A DNA stretch of 64,000 nucleotides. Origin: ZC4RG25 sp023428365 (GTDB taxonomy: Bacteria; Pseudomonadota; Alphaproteobacteria; Rhizobiales; Hyphomicrobiaceae). A program made the translations under genes and the position numbers. Positions 37,671-46,328 of this stretch are shown in pieces. The notes under the pieces are model-generated. The model was not told the origin of the DNA and did no database searches. It saw only the letters and a list, made by a program, of their open reading frames with translations. The first letter of the stretch is position 1; the number at the start of each line of letters is the position of its first letter. The stretch is taken from the NCBI GenBank assembly GCA_050283925.1, contig JBNOAI010000003.1, positions 186,001 through 250,000 of the forward strand, written 5' to 3'.

Positions 37671-38699
37671 ATGGGCTATAAGGTCGCCGTCGTCGGTGCC
37701 ACGGGCAACGTGGGCCGTGAAATGCTGAATGTTCTGGCCGAGCGGCAGTTTCCTGCCGATGAGGTCTTCCCGATCGCATCACGTCGGTCGATCGGAACGG
37801 AAGTCAGCTACGGCGAGAAAACGCTCAAATGTTTCGACCTGGAGCAGTTCGACTTCTCGCGCGCCGATATCTGCCTGATGTCGGCCGGCGGCACGGTGTC
37901 GAAGGAGTGGTCGCCGCGGATCGCCGCCCAAGGCTGCGTCGTCATCGATAACTCGTCAGCCTGGCGCTACGATCAGGACGTTCCTCTGATCGTACCTGAG
38001 GTCAATGCCGACGCCGTGAGCGGCTACAAGAAGAAGAACATCATCGCCAATCCGAACTGCTCGACGGCTCAGCTCGTGGTCGTGCTGAAGCCTCTGCATG
38101 ACTACGCCACCATCAAGCGCGTTGTCGTGTCGACCTATCAGTCCGTCTCGGGCGCCGGTAAGGATGCCATGGACGAGCTATGGCAGCAGACCAAGGGCAA
38201 GTACGTGCCGGGTCAGGAAGTCGAGCCGAAGAAGTTCACGAAGGAGATCGCCTTCAACGTCATTCCTCACATCGACGTCTTCATGGAGGACGGCTACACG
38301 AAAGAGGAATGGAAGATGCTGGTCGAGACCAAGAAAATTCTCGACACGAAAATCAAAATGACGGCGACCTGCGCACGCGTACCGGTTTTCGTCGGCCATT
38401 CCGAGGCTGTGACGATCGAATTCGAGAAGCCGATCACGGTCGAGGAAGCGCGCAATGTGCTGCGTGAATCTCCCGGCGTCATGGTTGTCGATAAGCGGGA
38501 ACCCGGCGGCTACGTCACGCCGGTCGAGGCTGCAGGCGAGTTTGCGACGTTCGTCAGCCGCATTCGCGAGGATGCGACGGTCGAGAACGGCCTCGTCATG
38601 TGGATCGTCTCGGATAACCTGCTGAAGGGCGCGGCGCTCAACGCGATCCAGATCGCGGAGACGCTGATCAACCGCAATCTTCTGAAGAAGGCGGCGTAA
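37671..38699 (+). CDS. asd: Aspartate-semialdehyde dehydrogenase
   Basis: Makes aspartate semialdehyde for lysine, methionine, threonine and diaminopimelate. The 342-residue protein has GATGNVG at 9-15, the catalytic Cys130 in NPNCSTAQ, and the C-terminal substrate residues in ARVPVFVGHSEAV. The ATG at 37671 is preceded by AAGGAG (in CAAGGAGCC). A strong terminator follows at 38726-38754. It is a single-gene unit; the 152 bases before it hold the promoter. Confidence 0.95.
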   Translation: MGYKVAVVGATGNVGREMLNVLAERQFPADEVFPIASRRSIGTEVSYGEKTLKCFDLEQFDFSRADICLMSAGGTVSKEWSPRIAAQGCVVIDNSSAWRYDQDVPLIVPEVNADAVSGYKKKNIIANPNCSTAQLVVVLKPLHDYATIKRVVVSTYQSVSGAGKDAMDELWQQTKGKYVPGQEVEPKKFTKEIAFNVIPHIDVFMEDGYTKEEWKMLVETKKILDTKIKMTATCARVPVFVGHSEAVTIEFEKPITVEEARNVLRESPGVMVVDKREPGGYVTPVEAAGEFATFVSRIREDATVENGLVMWIVSDNLLKGAALNAIQIAETLINRNLLKKAA

Positions 38700-38725
38700 G
38701 ATCTTCTAACATCGCGCGACACATC

Positions 38726-38754
38726 AAGGGCAGGCCGATGGACCTGCCCTTTTT
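38726..38754 (+). terminator. Rho-independent terminator of asd
   Basis: AAGGGCAGG (38726-38734) pairs with CCTGCCCTT (38743-38751) across an eight-base loop. It ends in a run of six T counted from the last stem bases. Position and shape are those of a classical intrinsic terminator. Confidence 0.85.
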
Positions 38755-38783
38755 GCTAGGATGCCCAAACGGGAAATGCTCTG

Positions 38784-38884
38784 TTGTCATCCCGGAATTT
38801 CGCGCGAGCGAAATATCCGGGACCCAGGCGATTTTCCGGCACTCCTGGGTCCCGGCTCTCCACTTCGCTTCGGCCGGATGACAA
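38784..38884. repeat. 101-base palindromic intergenic repeat (second family)
   Basis: The outer ends TTGTCATCCCGG and CCGGATGACAA are inverted, and inside them CCGGGACCCAGG (38817-38828) is the exact reverse complement of 38844-38855. The element is distinct from the REP-like units at 16.5 and 33.9 kb but shares the outer GTCAT/ATGAC ends. It lies between asd and bcsS, which are convergent. Confidence 0.8.
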
Positions 38885-38915
38885 ACAGAGGGGTTCGATC
38901 TGAATCTGAAAGACT

Positions 38916-39662
38916 TCAGTACTTGTAGAGCAAATTGAGCGTCCCAAAACCTCCGACGCCGCCCACGTCGCTATCCGACAGACCCGCGGACGCGGACACC
39001 TCACCGCGCTCCCAGGCGTAGCGGGCAAAACCTCCGACCCGCCAACCCTCCAGCTTGTTCCCACCGCTAGCCGCGGCTTCCGGCCCGAATGATAGTTCCG
39101 GCGTCACGCGATAGCCGACACGCCCGCGGGCCGCGAAGACCGTGTCATGCGTGGTTGCACCCGAAAGATCCAACTGAGCCCAGGCCGACGGGGTGATCTC
39201 AAGCCAGCTCTCAATCGCGACCTTCACGCCGAAATCAGCACCCACGACATCGTTTTCAGGATCAAGAACCGACAACCCATGCTGGGCCCACGCGACACCT
39301 GCGAATGCTTTCAGCGTCAGATTGCCGAGCTGATGGTGATAGCCGATCAGAGCATCCGCGAAGGTGAACTCCCCCTCGATCTTTTGATCGAGCCCGCGAT
39401 ACGAATATTCGCCGTAGCCACCACCTGCGCGGATACGCCAGCCATTGGCGTGCAGCGGGCCGAACAATGCAGCGGTCATGCCGGAATAAACGGCCCAGTT
39501 CGCGGACGTCACATCCGCACCTGCCCAGATCTCCTGCGACGGCGCGGCTCTTTCCTGGGAATGCGCGGGATTTGCTGCGAAAACGGCGGCAACTGAACCG
39601 ACGAGCACACACCTCCGCGCGTTCCACGCCTTCGACCTTTCCCCCCGCACGGTCGTACTCAC
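38916..39662 (-). CDS. bcsS: BcsS-type cellulose biosynthesis outer-envelope protein
   Basis: A 248-residue secreted protein with an N-terminal signal (hydrophobic part ends AANPAHSQ) and a mature part rich in alternating strands and Gly/Tyr/Ala. HANGWRIRAGGGYGEYSYRG and GFGTLNLLYKY at the end resemble BcsS, which is linked to cellulose secretion in alphaproteobacteria. Its C-terminal Tyr is typical for an outer-membrane barrel. No cellulose synthase gene is in the window. A sequence like a CtrA half-site (TTAACCAAAT) lies just upstream. Confidence 0.72.
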   Translation of the reverse strand: MSTTVRGERSKAWNARRCVLVGSVAAVFAANPAHSQERAAPSQEIWAGADVTSANWAVYSGMTAALFGPLHANGWRIRAGGGYGEYSYRGLDQKIEGEFTFADALIGYHHQLGNLTLKAFAGVAWAQHGLSVLDPENDVVGADFGVKVAIESWLEITPSAWAQLDLSGATTHDTVFAARGRVGYRVTPELSFGPEAAASGGNKLEGWRVGGFARYAWERGEVSASAGLSDSDVGGVGGFGTLNLLYKY

Positions 39663-39858
39663 GCTGTGAACGCCACTTAATAAACGATGTTAACCAAATG
39701 TCAGACATCTGCTCAACTGGAAATGCAGCATGAGCGGCAAATATTTCTGCCCTCTCGCGCCGGAGCCGGAATCAACGCGCAGCCGGTGACGCACCCGCTT
39801 TGAAATCCAGCGCCGGCGGGCACATTTAATGAAATAGCGTCATCAGAGTTTTCCGCAC

Positions 39859-40860
39859 GTGTCCTTCGAGAGTTGGCTGCATCTGACGGATGAGGGGCTG
39901 TATTGCGCCCCTGGCCGGTTTCACATCGATCCCGGCCGCCCGGTCGCGCGCGCGATTATTACCCATGGCCATTCCGACCATGCTCGGCCCGGCCACGATG
40001 CTGTACTCGCAACGCAGGAAACGATTGAGGTCATGCGGCTGCGTCTTGGCGAAGACGCTGCAAGTTCATTCCAGGCGCTCAGCTATGGCGTTCCGCTGCA
40101 GCACGGCGACGTGACCATCACGCTTCACCCTGCTGGACACATTCTGGGGAGCGCGCAAGTCGAGCTGCTGTATCGCGGTCAACGCGCCGTTGTCTCCGGC
40201 GACTACAAGCGCGCCGCTGACCCGACCTGCCCCGGTTTCGAACTCGTCCGCTGCGATCTCTTCATCACCGAGGCAACGTTCGCATTGCCTGTCTTCCGGC
40301 ATGAGCGCGCAGAAAAGGAAGTCGATCGCCTCTTGGCATCGCTTGCGGCGTTTCCTGACCGCACACATCTGGTCGGCGCCTACGGCCTCGGAAAATCCCA
40401 GCGCTTGCTGGCGTTATTGCGTCGTGCGGGCTACGAGCGGCCGATCTATCTGCATGGCGCCCTTGAGGCGATGACGGATCTGTATGTCCGCCATGGCCAG
40501 AACTTCGGCGAGACACCACTGGTCCGCGACACCGAAAACAGCCTCGCGGGCGAAATCGTCCTCTGCCCCCCGTCGGCCTTGAATGATCGCTGGTCGCGAC
40601 GCGGCGTCGAGCCGGTGACGGCCTTCGCGTCAGGATGGATGCGTGTTCGCGCCCGCGCGCGTCAACGTGGCGTCGAGCTTCCCCTTGTCATCTCGGATCA
40701 TGCCGACTGGCCGGAGCTCATCGAAACGATCACCGAGACGGGAGCGGAGGAAGTCTGGGTGACGCACGGTCGCGACGACGCTCTTGTCTATCAGCTCACA
40801 CAGATGGGCAAGCGCGCCCGCGCTCTCGAACTTCCGGGGCTGGAGGACGAGGGCGAATGA
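39859..40860 (+). CDS. Ligase-associated DNA exonuclease (metallo-beta-lactamase/beta-CASP fold)
   Basis: A 333-residue nuclease of the family found next to ATP-dependent DNA ligases. The metal motif HGHSDH is at 36-41; further ligands are in HPAGHILGSAQ and SGDYKRA, and the C-terminal parts include SDHADWPEL and WVTHG. It starts with GTG (39859-39861) in GTGTCCTTC, giving MSFESWLHLT. Its stop overlaps a 17-codon reading frame that in turn overlaps the ligase start. In other bacteria these two enzymes belong to a DNA repair set with an Lhr-type helicase and a metallophosphoesterase; those two are not in the window. Confidence 0.92.
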   Translation: MSFESWLHLTDEGLYCAPGRFHIDPGRPVARAIITHGHSDHARPGHDAVLATQETIEVMRLRLGEDAASSFQALSYGVPLQHGDVTITLHPAGHILGSAQVELLYRGQRAVVSGDYKRAADPTCPGFELVRCDLFITEATFALPVFRHERAEKEVDRLLASLAAFPDRTHLVGAYGLGKSQRLLALLRRAGYERPIYLHGALEAMTDLYVRHGQNFGETPLVRDTENSLAGEIVLCPPSALNDRWSRRGVEPVTAFASGWMRVRARARQRGVELPLVISDHADWPELIETITETGAEEVWVTHGRDDALVYQLTQMGKRARALELPGLEDEGE

Positions 40861-40910
40861 AGAAACGCCGATCACGACAACCGCCTGAATCGCGAGAGCT
40901 TCATCCATGA
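40857..40910 (+). CDS. 17-codon reading frame joining exonuclease and ligase genes (uncertain)
   Basis: The frame begins at the ATGA that overlaps the exonuclease stop and ends at the ATGA that overlaps the ligase start. It would encode MKKRRSRQPPESRELHP, a basic peptide. Its most likely role, if real, is to carry ribosomes from one gene to the next. It could also be chance, since only 46 bases separate the two genes. Confidence 0.3.
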   Translation: MKKRRSRQPPESRELHP

Positions 40911-42490
40911 GAGCTTTCTCGACGCTGCTCGACCGCCTCTCCTACACGTCTGGCCGCAACGCCAAGCTGAAACTGATGCAGGATTACTTCGCCGTGACTC
41001 CGGATCCGGATCGCGGCTGGGCGCTTGCCGCGTTGACGGACGGTCTGCCGTTCTCGTTTCCCGTTCGGCGAACGATCATGGGGCTGATGGAGCAGCAGCT
41101 CGATCCTGAGCTGTTCCGAATGTCGCGCGATTACGTCGGCGACACAGCCGAAACCGTCGCGCTGCTCTGGCCCGAGCCAAAGGGTGAGACCGATCCGCCA
41201 CGGCTCGCGGAAGTGGTCAGCGATCTCGGGCTGATCGATGCCCAGGATCTCGGAAACGCGATCACCGGATGGCTGGATCGCCTTGACTCCAATGGCCGGT
41301 GGGCATTGCTGAAACTGCTGACCGGCGCGCTACGCGTCGGCGTGTCATCGCGGCTGGCAAAGACCGCCGTCGCTCAGATGGCCAATCGGTCCGTCGATGA
41401 CATCGAGGAAGTGTGGCACGCGCTCTCTCCGCCCTACACGCCGCTGTTCGACTGGCTCGAAGGGCGCGCTGATCCGCCGGACATTACCGGCGCTCCCGTC
41501 TTCCGCCCTCTGATGCTGGCGCACGCCATCGAGGAACGCGAGCTGACCGAACTCGATCTCGGCGAGTTTCAGGCCGAATGGAAGTGGGATGGAATCCGCG
41601 TGCAAATCGCGGCTGGGCGTGGCGAGGCGCGCATCTACTCGCGCACCGGCGATGAGATCAGTGCGAGTTTTCCCGAACTGACGGCGATGTTCCGTTTCGA
41701 TGCGGTGCTCGACGGTGAGTTGCTGGTTGTTCGCGATGGCGTCGTAGCGCCATTCAATGACTTGCAGCAGCGCCTGAACCGGAAATCCGTCACCCGCACG
41801 ATGATGGAACGGTTCCCGGCTCATGTGCGGCTCTACGATGTTCTCGTCGCGGGTGAGGAGGATATGCGGGAAAGATCCTTTTCCGAACGCCGCCAGAGAC
41901 TTGAGCACTGGCATCGCGACATTCATCCGCCGCGCACGGATTTATCCGAAATCGTGGACGTCATCGATCGCGAACACCTGCATCGCATTTGGAGCGAAAC
42001 GCGCGGTGCCGGTATCGAAGGGCTGATGCTGAAGCGGCGATCCAGCCCGTACATTGCCGGGCGACCGCGGGGCCATTGGTACAAGTGGAAGCGGGCCCCT
42101 CTCACACTCGATTGCGTGATGATGTACGCCCAGCGCGGCTCTGGAAAGCGCTCGTCCTACTACTCCGACTATACGTTCGGTGCCTGGACAACGACGCCGG
42201 AGGGCCAGGAACAGCTCATTCCGGTCGGGAAAGCCTATTCCGGCTTCACGGACGCGGAATTGGTCGAACTCGACCGCTGGATCCGCAATAACACGACGGA
42301 ACGCTTCGGCCCAGTACGTGCCGTTCGACCGGGGTTGGTTCTGGAAGTTGCCTTCGACGCCGTTCAGCGGTCATCCCGCCATCGGTCCGGAATTGCTATG
42401 CGTTTTCCGCGAGTTCACCGCATTCGCTGGGACAAGCCGGCCGAGGAGGCGGAGCGCCTGGAAACGCTGGTTGCACTCATCGAATCATAA
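40907..42490 (+). CDS. ATP-dependent DNA ligase
   Basis: A 527-residue ligase of the bacterial ATP-dependent type that seals nicks using ATP. The adenylated Lys is K226 in EWKWDGIRVQ, with an N-terminal helical DNA-binding domain before it. Later nucleotidyltransferase motifs are DAVLDGELLV, EGLMLKRRSSPY and WYKWKRAP, then an OB-fold end with RHRSGIAMRFPRVHRIRWDK. The length fits the exonuclease-linked LigB/LigC-like group. It is the second half of a two-gene repair unit. Confidence 0.93.
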   Translation: MRAFSTLLDRLSYTSGRNAKLKLMQDYFAVTPDPDRGWALAALTDGLPFSFPVRRTIMGLMEQQLDPELFRMSRDYVGDTAETVALLWPEPKGETDPPRLAEVVSDLGLIDAQDLGNAITGWLDRLDSNGRWALLKLLTGALRVGVSSRLAKTAVAQMANRSVDDIEEVWHALSPPYTPLFDWLEGRADPPDITGAPVFRPLMLAHAIEERELTELDLGEFQAEWKWDGIRVQIAAGRGEARIYSRTGDEISASFPELTAMFRFDAVLDGELLVVRDGVVAPFNDLQQRLNRKSVTRTMMERFPAHVRLYDVLVAGEEDMRERSFSERRQRLEHWHRDIHPPRTDLSEIVDVIDREHLHRIWSETRGAGIEGLMLKRRSSPYIAGRPRGHWYKWKRAPLTLDCVMMYAQRGSGKRSSYYSDYTFGAWTTTPEGQEQLIPVGKAYSGFTDAELVELDRWIRNNTTERFGPVRAVRPGLVLEVAFDAVQRSSRHRSGIAMRFPRVHRIRWDKPAEEAERLETLVALIES

Positions 42491-42596
42491 AATCATCCAC
42501 ACCTTTGAGCGAAGTCAAATGCGGAACACTTCTGCACGTTGTAGTGTTGTCACAAGAGCAGTTGGAATTCGGCCAGCAAGAGGAGGAGGATCACAA

Positions 42597-43022
42597 ATGG
42601 ATTTCAAACAGAATCCCGCTGCGGGGCCGGTCCAAAACATGTTTCAGACCTTCTGCAGCGGATGGGATGCTGCGGGCTTCGGATTTGAGCCGATGATGAA
42701 GGCTGCCGCTCGCAGCAACATCGAGGCGATCACTCTGGCAAGCCAGCGGGCCCAAGCCTACTTGGAGTTACCGTCACGGCTCGGCCAATGCCGTTCGCCG
42801 CAAGATCTCGCCGGCGAGCAGATGCGGTTCTGGCAAACCATGGCGCAGCAGTACACGGAATGCTCGCGTCGCATCATGACGACATGGACCTCCTGCGCAC
42901 ACGAGGTCGGCAATCGCGCGAAATCAGAGACCGAGCGCGACTACATTACGTTTCCTGAGCCGCAGCAGGAACGGGAGCCTGAGCGCGGCGCCCGGTCACC
43001 TGGCGAACGCCGCGCTGCCTGA
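42597..43022 (+). CDS. Phasin-family protein
   Basis: A 141-residue helical protein that starts MDFKQNPAAGPVQNMFQ after an exceptionally strong ribosome site (AGGAGGAGGA). The central part ANIEAITL-like (RSNIEAITLASQRAQAYLE) and the later FWQTMAQQYTECSRRIMTTW are typical of phasins, which coat polyhydroxyalkanoate granules. The C-terminal 30 residues are charged and disordered (EPQQEREPERGARSPGE). The granule role is inferred from family likeness; no other PHA gene is nearby. Confidence 0.75.
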   Translation: MDFKQNPAAGPVQNMFQTFCSGWDAAGFGFEPMMKAAARSNIEAITLASQRAQAYLELPSRLGQCRSPQDLAGEQMRFWQTMAQQYTECSRRIMTTWTSCAHEVGNRAKSETERDYITFPEPQQEREPERGARSPGERRAA

Positions 43023-43046
43023 GGCTTTGACAGTCCACATGAAAAA

Positions 43047-43080
43047 CGGCGCCGGAGAAATCCGGCGCCGTCGTATTTTT
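43047..43080. terminator. Bidirectional terminator between phasin and bioY
   Basis: CGGCGCCGGA (43047-43056) pairs perfectly with 43061-43070 around a GAAA tetraloop. It is preceded by a run of five A and followed by TCGTATTTTT, so it works for the plus-strand phasin gene and also fits the minus-strand bioY gene. Confidence 0.88.
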
Positions 43081-43098
43081 CAGGATCTCTGAAAGAGA

Positions 43099-43677
43099 TC
43101 AGCGCTTTGTAAGCTGCCAGAGCGCAGGCACCACAGCGGCGCCGAGAGCGGTCTTGAACAGCGTCGCAGCAAAGAACGGCACAACGCCCGCAATCCACGC
43201 CTTATCAGCGCCGATCAGAACTGCCAGCCACAGATAGCCGAGACCCAGAATGGCGACGTGACCGATGAACATCGATACGAACAGCCGCGGCACGGACTGC
43301 CAACCCCGCTCAGCCAGCCAACCAACGATGAAGGCTGCAACAACGAAGCCGACGAGATAACCACCGGTCGGGCCCATCATATAGGCGAGCCCAAGGCCTT
43401 TCTCAGGCGTGCCAGCGAACACCGGAAGGCCCATCGCGCCCTGCAGGAGATAGAGTGCGACGACCGCCGCACCGAGACGAGATCCCAAGGCGGCGCCCAG
43501 GAACAGCACCACGAAGGTCTGCATCGTCATCGGAACCGGCCAGAACGGAACCTGAATTTTGGCGGACGCCGTCAGCATCAGCGTGCTGATGAGCGCGATC
43601 GCCCCGTAGCGCAGAATTTTGCTCTGAGTTTCCGGCCAGATCGCCGAAACGAGCGTCGAATTGGACTGTGAGTTCAT
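43099..43677 (-). CDS. bioY: Biotin transporter BioY
   Basis: Substrate-binding membrane subunit of a biotin ECF transporter, 192 residues with about six hydrophobic segments. Family motifs VPFWPVPMTMQTFVVLFLGA and MMGPTGGYLVGFVVAAFIVG are clear. I chose the ATG at 43675-43677 (MNSQSNST). Upstream in-frame ATGs give a less likely N-terminus. It is the only bio gene here, so it may work alone, as BioY can, or with distant bioMN. I see no BioR operator upstream. It follows pyrE on the same strand by 133 bases. Confidence 0.9.
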   Translation of the reverse strand: MNSQSNSTLVSAIWPETQSKILRYGAIALISTLMLTASAKIQVPFWPVPMTMQTFVVLFLGAALGSRLGAAVVALYLLQGAMGLPVFAGTPEKGLGLAYMMGPTGGYLVGFVVAAFIVGWLAERGWQSVPRLFVSMFIGHVAILGLGYLWLAVLIGADKAWIAGVVPFFAATLFKTALGAAVVPALWQLTKR

Positions 43678-43810
43678 TACGGAGTGCCCCATGGCTTGGC
43701 TTCGAGTTCTGCGAACCGGACGGATCGACCACAGACGCGACAAAATTGACATGCCCGCGCGCCCAACGCAATTGCCGACAACGGCGTCCGCGCGCAAATC
43801 GTTTGCCAGT

Positions 43811-44386
43811 TTACTTGAAATCTTCCAGGGTCAACAGGGGCTTGAATGCGAGCCCGGCGGCCTTGAACGCCTCGCCAGCGCCTTCCTGCCGATCCACCAG
43901 GGTTATTACGCAGGCGACTTCGGCGCCCTCCGCGCGCACTGCCTCGGCCGCCTTTAACGCCGAACCTCCGGTTGTCGTGACATCCTCGACAACCACAACG
44001 CGTTCACCCTTCAGCGTTTCGCCCGGTGCCAAGCCCTCGATCAGGCTGCGGGTGCCATGATCCTTGGCCTGCTTGCGCACGAAAAACGCCGACATGGGCC
44101 GCCCGCGAACCGGGCTGAGTGCTGCCACAGCCGATGCAATGGGCACCGCCCCCATCTCCAGCCCACCGATCCAGCGGATGCCCTCGTCCTCCAGAACATC
44201 GAGCACCAGATTGGCGATCAGATAGCCACCTTCGCCGTCCATCATCGTCGGCTTCATGTTGAAATAGAACGCCGACGACCGCCCCGATGCCAGCTTGACC
44301 TCTTTGCCGCTTTGAAACGATCGGGACTTCACGATCTCGACGAAGCGCGCGCGATCGGCGGCAGGTGACCGGGTGGGGGCGGACAT
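43811..44386 (-). CDS. pyrE: Orotate phosphoribosyltransferase
   Basis: Joins orotate and PRPP to form OMP in pyrimidine synthesis. The 191-residue enzyme has FYFNMKPTMMDGEGG, the flexible loop residues in KQAKDHGTRSLIEG, and the PRPP motif VVVVEDVTTTGGSA. Length and order match the family. The 3' side gap leads to bioY; whether both share a transcript is not clear. Confidence 0.94.
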   Translation of the reverse strand: MSAPTRSPAADRARFVEIVKSRSFQSGKEVKLASGRSSAFYFNMKPTMMDGEGGYLIANLVLDVLEDEGIRWIGGLEMGAVPIASAVAALSPVRGRPMSAFFVRKQAKDHGTRSLIEGLAPGETLKGERVVVVEDVTTTGGSALKAAEAVRAEGAEVACVITLVDRQEGAGEAFKAAGLAFKPLLTLEDFK

Positions 44387-44591
44387 GAAACGGATATCCT
44401 TCTCTCAGCTGCATTCCGTCGTTGGCTAGACGCCCGCACGCCTCCGCTGTCAAGACGGGGCGACGATGTCTGCCGATCGGCGCCGGTGCATGGGTGTCAT
44501 GCAGGCGCCGCTGGAAATCTCGCGGTGCACGCGCGAGCCGGAATGACTTAGCATGGCCATCAGGGATGGACGCAAGAGGAAGGGAATTTCC

Positions 44592-45242
44592 GTGGCTGTC
44601 AGCGACGACGTACTCGCACGCTTTTCCGATCTGGCAACTCCAACGCTCGCCAATGCCTTGGATGACGTTGGCTTCGAAGGAGTGATGAGCGGGATTGGTC
44701 AGGTTGTGCCAGGAACGCGATGCCATGGCCGGGCCGTCACCATCACGCAAGCGTCAGGCCCACGCGGAAGCTACGCGTCTGAGGACTTCAAGGTCGGGCA
44801 CATGATCGATGCCGTCGCGCCGGGCGAGATCCTCGTCGTCGACAATGGCGGCCGGGAGGTCTCGACCTGGGGCGGCCTCGCAACCTTCGCCGGCAAGGTC
44901 AAAGGAATCGGCGGTCTTGTGGTCGATGGCGGCGTCCGCGACCGGGAGGAGATGGAACAGCATCGTCTACCAGTATTCACGCGGCACATGACGCCGCTGA
45001 CGGGTCGAACCCGCCTGTGCATCACCGCTATGAACCAGCCTGTAACCTGCGGTGGCGTGCGCGTGCGCGCTGGCGACATCATCGTGGCAGATGGCTCCGG
45101 CGTCGTCTGCGTTCCGGCCGAACATGCCGAGCGTGTCGCCGATTTGGCCGCCCGATATGCGAGCGACGATCTCCTCGCAGAAGCCGAACTTGCCAAAGGC
45201 CTCTCATTCAGAGAGGCGATGGCCAAGTTCAAGCGGATCTAG
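44592..45242 (+). CDS. RraA-like / HMG-aldolase-like family protein
   Basis: A 216-residue protein of the RraA/4-hydroxy-4-methyl-2-oxoglutarate aldolase superfamily. The conserved metal and pyruvate residues are in GGLVVDGGVRDREEM (Gly-Gly and Arg-Asp), with a final segment PVTCGGVRVRAGDIIVADGSGVVCVP. Members cleave 4-carboxy-4-hydroxy-2-oxoacids or decarboxylate oxaloacetate, while RraA proper inhibits RNase E; the role here cannot be chosen. The GTG at 44592 follows AGGAAGGG closely. An ATG at 44553 would add 13 basic residues. Confidence 0.85.
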   Translation: MAVSDDVLARFSDLATPTLANALDDVGFEGVMSGIGQVVPGTRCHGRAVTITQASGPRGSYASEDFKVGHMIDAVAPGEILVVDNGGREVSTWGGLATFAGKVKGIGGLVVDGGVRDREEMEQHRLPVFTRHMTPLTGRTRLCITAMNQPVTCGGVRVRAGDIIVADGSGVVCVPAEHAERVADLAARYASDDLLAEAELAKGLSFREAMAKFKRI

Positions 45243-45251
45243 CCCTGGCGC

Positions 45252-46085
45252 TCAATGCGCCATGAACACTGGCAACTCTGATTGCGCGAGAATTTCGCTG
45301 GTCGCGCCGCCGAAGATCATCTGCCGAAGCCGGCTTTGGGTATATGCGCCCTTGATGAGAAGATCGGCGCCGAGGCGCTGCGCCTCTTCAAGAATTGCAG
45401 TGCCCTGCTTACGGCCATTCAGCTGCGCGGTGACTTCGCGTGCTTCGATGCCGTTTCCGGCCAGACAATCCGCGAGTTCCTTGCCGGATGGCCCCGACAC
45501 GGTCGATCCCTCAACTGTCAGCACCGTGACCTCGCGAGCCTTCGCCAGCAACGGCATCGCGTAGGCAACGGTGCGCGCCGACTCCGTACTGCAGTTCCAT
45601 GAGATGACGATGCGCTCACCCAGCGTCGGCGGCACCACAGGCGGAGCGATCAACAGCGGCCGGCCGCTTTCAAACAGTGCCGCCTCAAGTGTTGTCATCC
45701 GCGGACCAGCCGTTCCACCCTGGGGACGGCCGACGACCGTGATGTCATAGACGCGCGCGATACTTCCCAGCGCCGCGTCGTCCACCGGATCGATGGGGCG
45801 CCATCGGTAGCGCAACCGTTCGCCATCCAGGATGCTTTTCGCCGCATCGGTCGCAAAGAAGGCATCGAACGTGCGACGCGCTCCAGAGAGGATTTCGGCA
45901 TCCTCCTGCTCGGCTCGGGGGAACGTTACGGTCACGACGGGATCAGGCCCAACGACCGATATTTGCGGAAGGCGCAGCGCAACGCCTTCGACAGTGCCTC
46001 CGAAGATTCCAGAAAAACGAAGTGCCGTCTCGAGCATGGACGTGACGGCGTCGTTCTTTTCGATCGGTACCAGGATGTTTTTCAC
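45252..46085 (-). CDS. Universal stress protein (two tandem UspA domains)
   Basis: A 277-residue protein with two UspA-like halves. The first starts MKNILVPIEKNDAV and ends near GRPLLIAPP; the second starts GERIVISWNCSTESARTVAYAM and ends with GGATSEILAQSELPVFMAH. The second half has a G-x-x-S-type ATP-binding region (IFGGATSEIL). Expression is typically raised under stress. It is convergent with the RraA-like gene, with nine bases between the stops. Confidence 0.9.
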   Translation of the reverse strand: MKNILVPIEKNDAVTSMLETALRFSGIFGGTVEGVALRLPQISVVGPDPVVTVTFPRAEQEDAEILSGARRTFDAFFATDAAKSILDGERLRYRWRPIDPVDDAALGSIARVYDITVVGRPQGGTAGPRMTTLEAALFESGRPLLIAPPVVPPTLGERIVISWNCSTESARTVAYAMPLLAKAREVTVLTVEGSTVSGPSGKELADCLAGNGIEAREVTAQLNGRKQGTAILEEAQRLGADLLIKGAYTQSRLRQMIFGGATSEILAQSELPVFMAH

Positions 46086-46328
46086 GATGTCCTCCGCTGT
46101 GACGGATGCATGTGCGTTTGTTGGGCGGACACGAGAATTATAGCACGCTTGATGAGCCCTCGGTCAGAGCCAATGGATCAGCGGTGCAAACCAATGCGCG
46201 TTGGCTCATACGTCAACGTTTCACCCAGCGCGCTGAATCGCGCAACCCATCTGGTGCGGATGAGCCACGATAATCCAGTTTCTTGCGCCGCGGGCAGCTT
46301 CGTTGAACGGATATTCGGGATGCCTCGT
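46086..46328. other. Spacer between usp and etfQO, with a small inverted repeat
   Basis: About 240 bases upstream of the usp start that also reach the etfQO 3' end region, so they hold the usp promoter. GAGCCAA near 46167 and TTGGCTC near 46200 are inverted copies. I see no other structure and no gene. Confidence 0.4.

Noticed and set aside
43677..43797. Longer start for BioY
   Set aside because: The extra residues are unlike the family; the start at 43677 gives normal BioY length.
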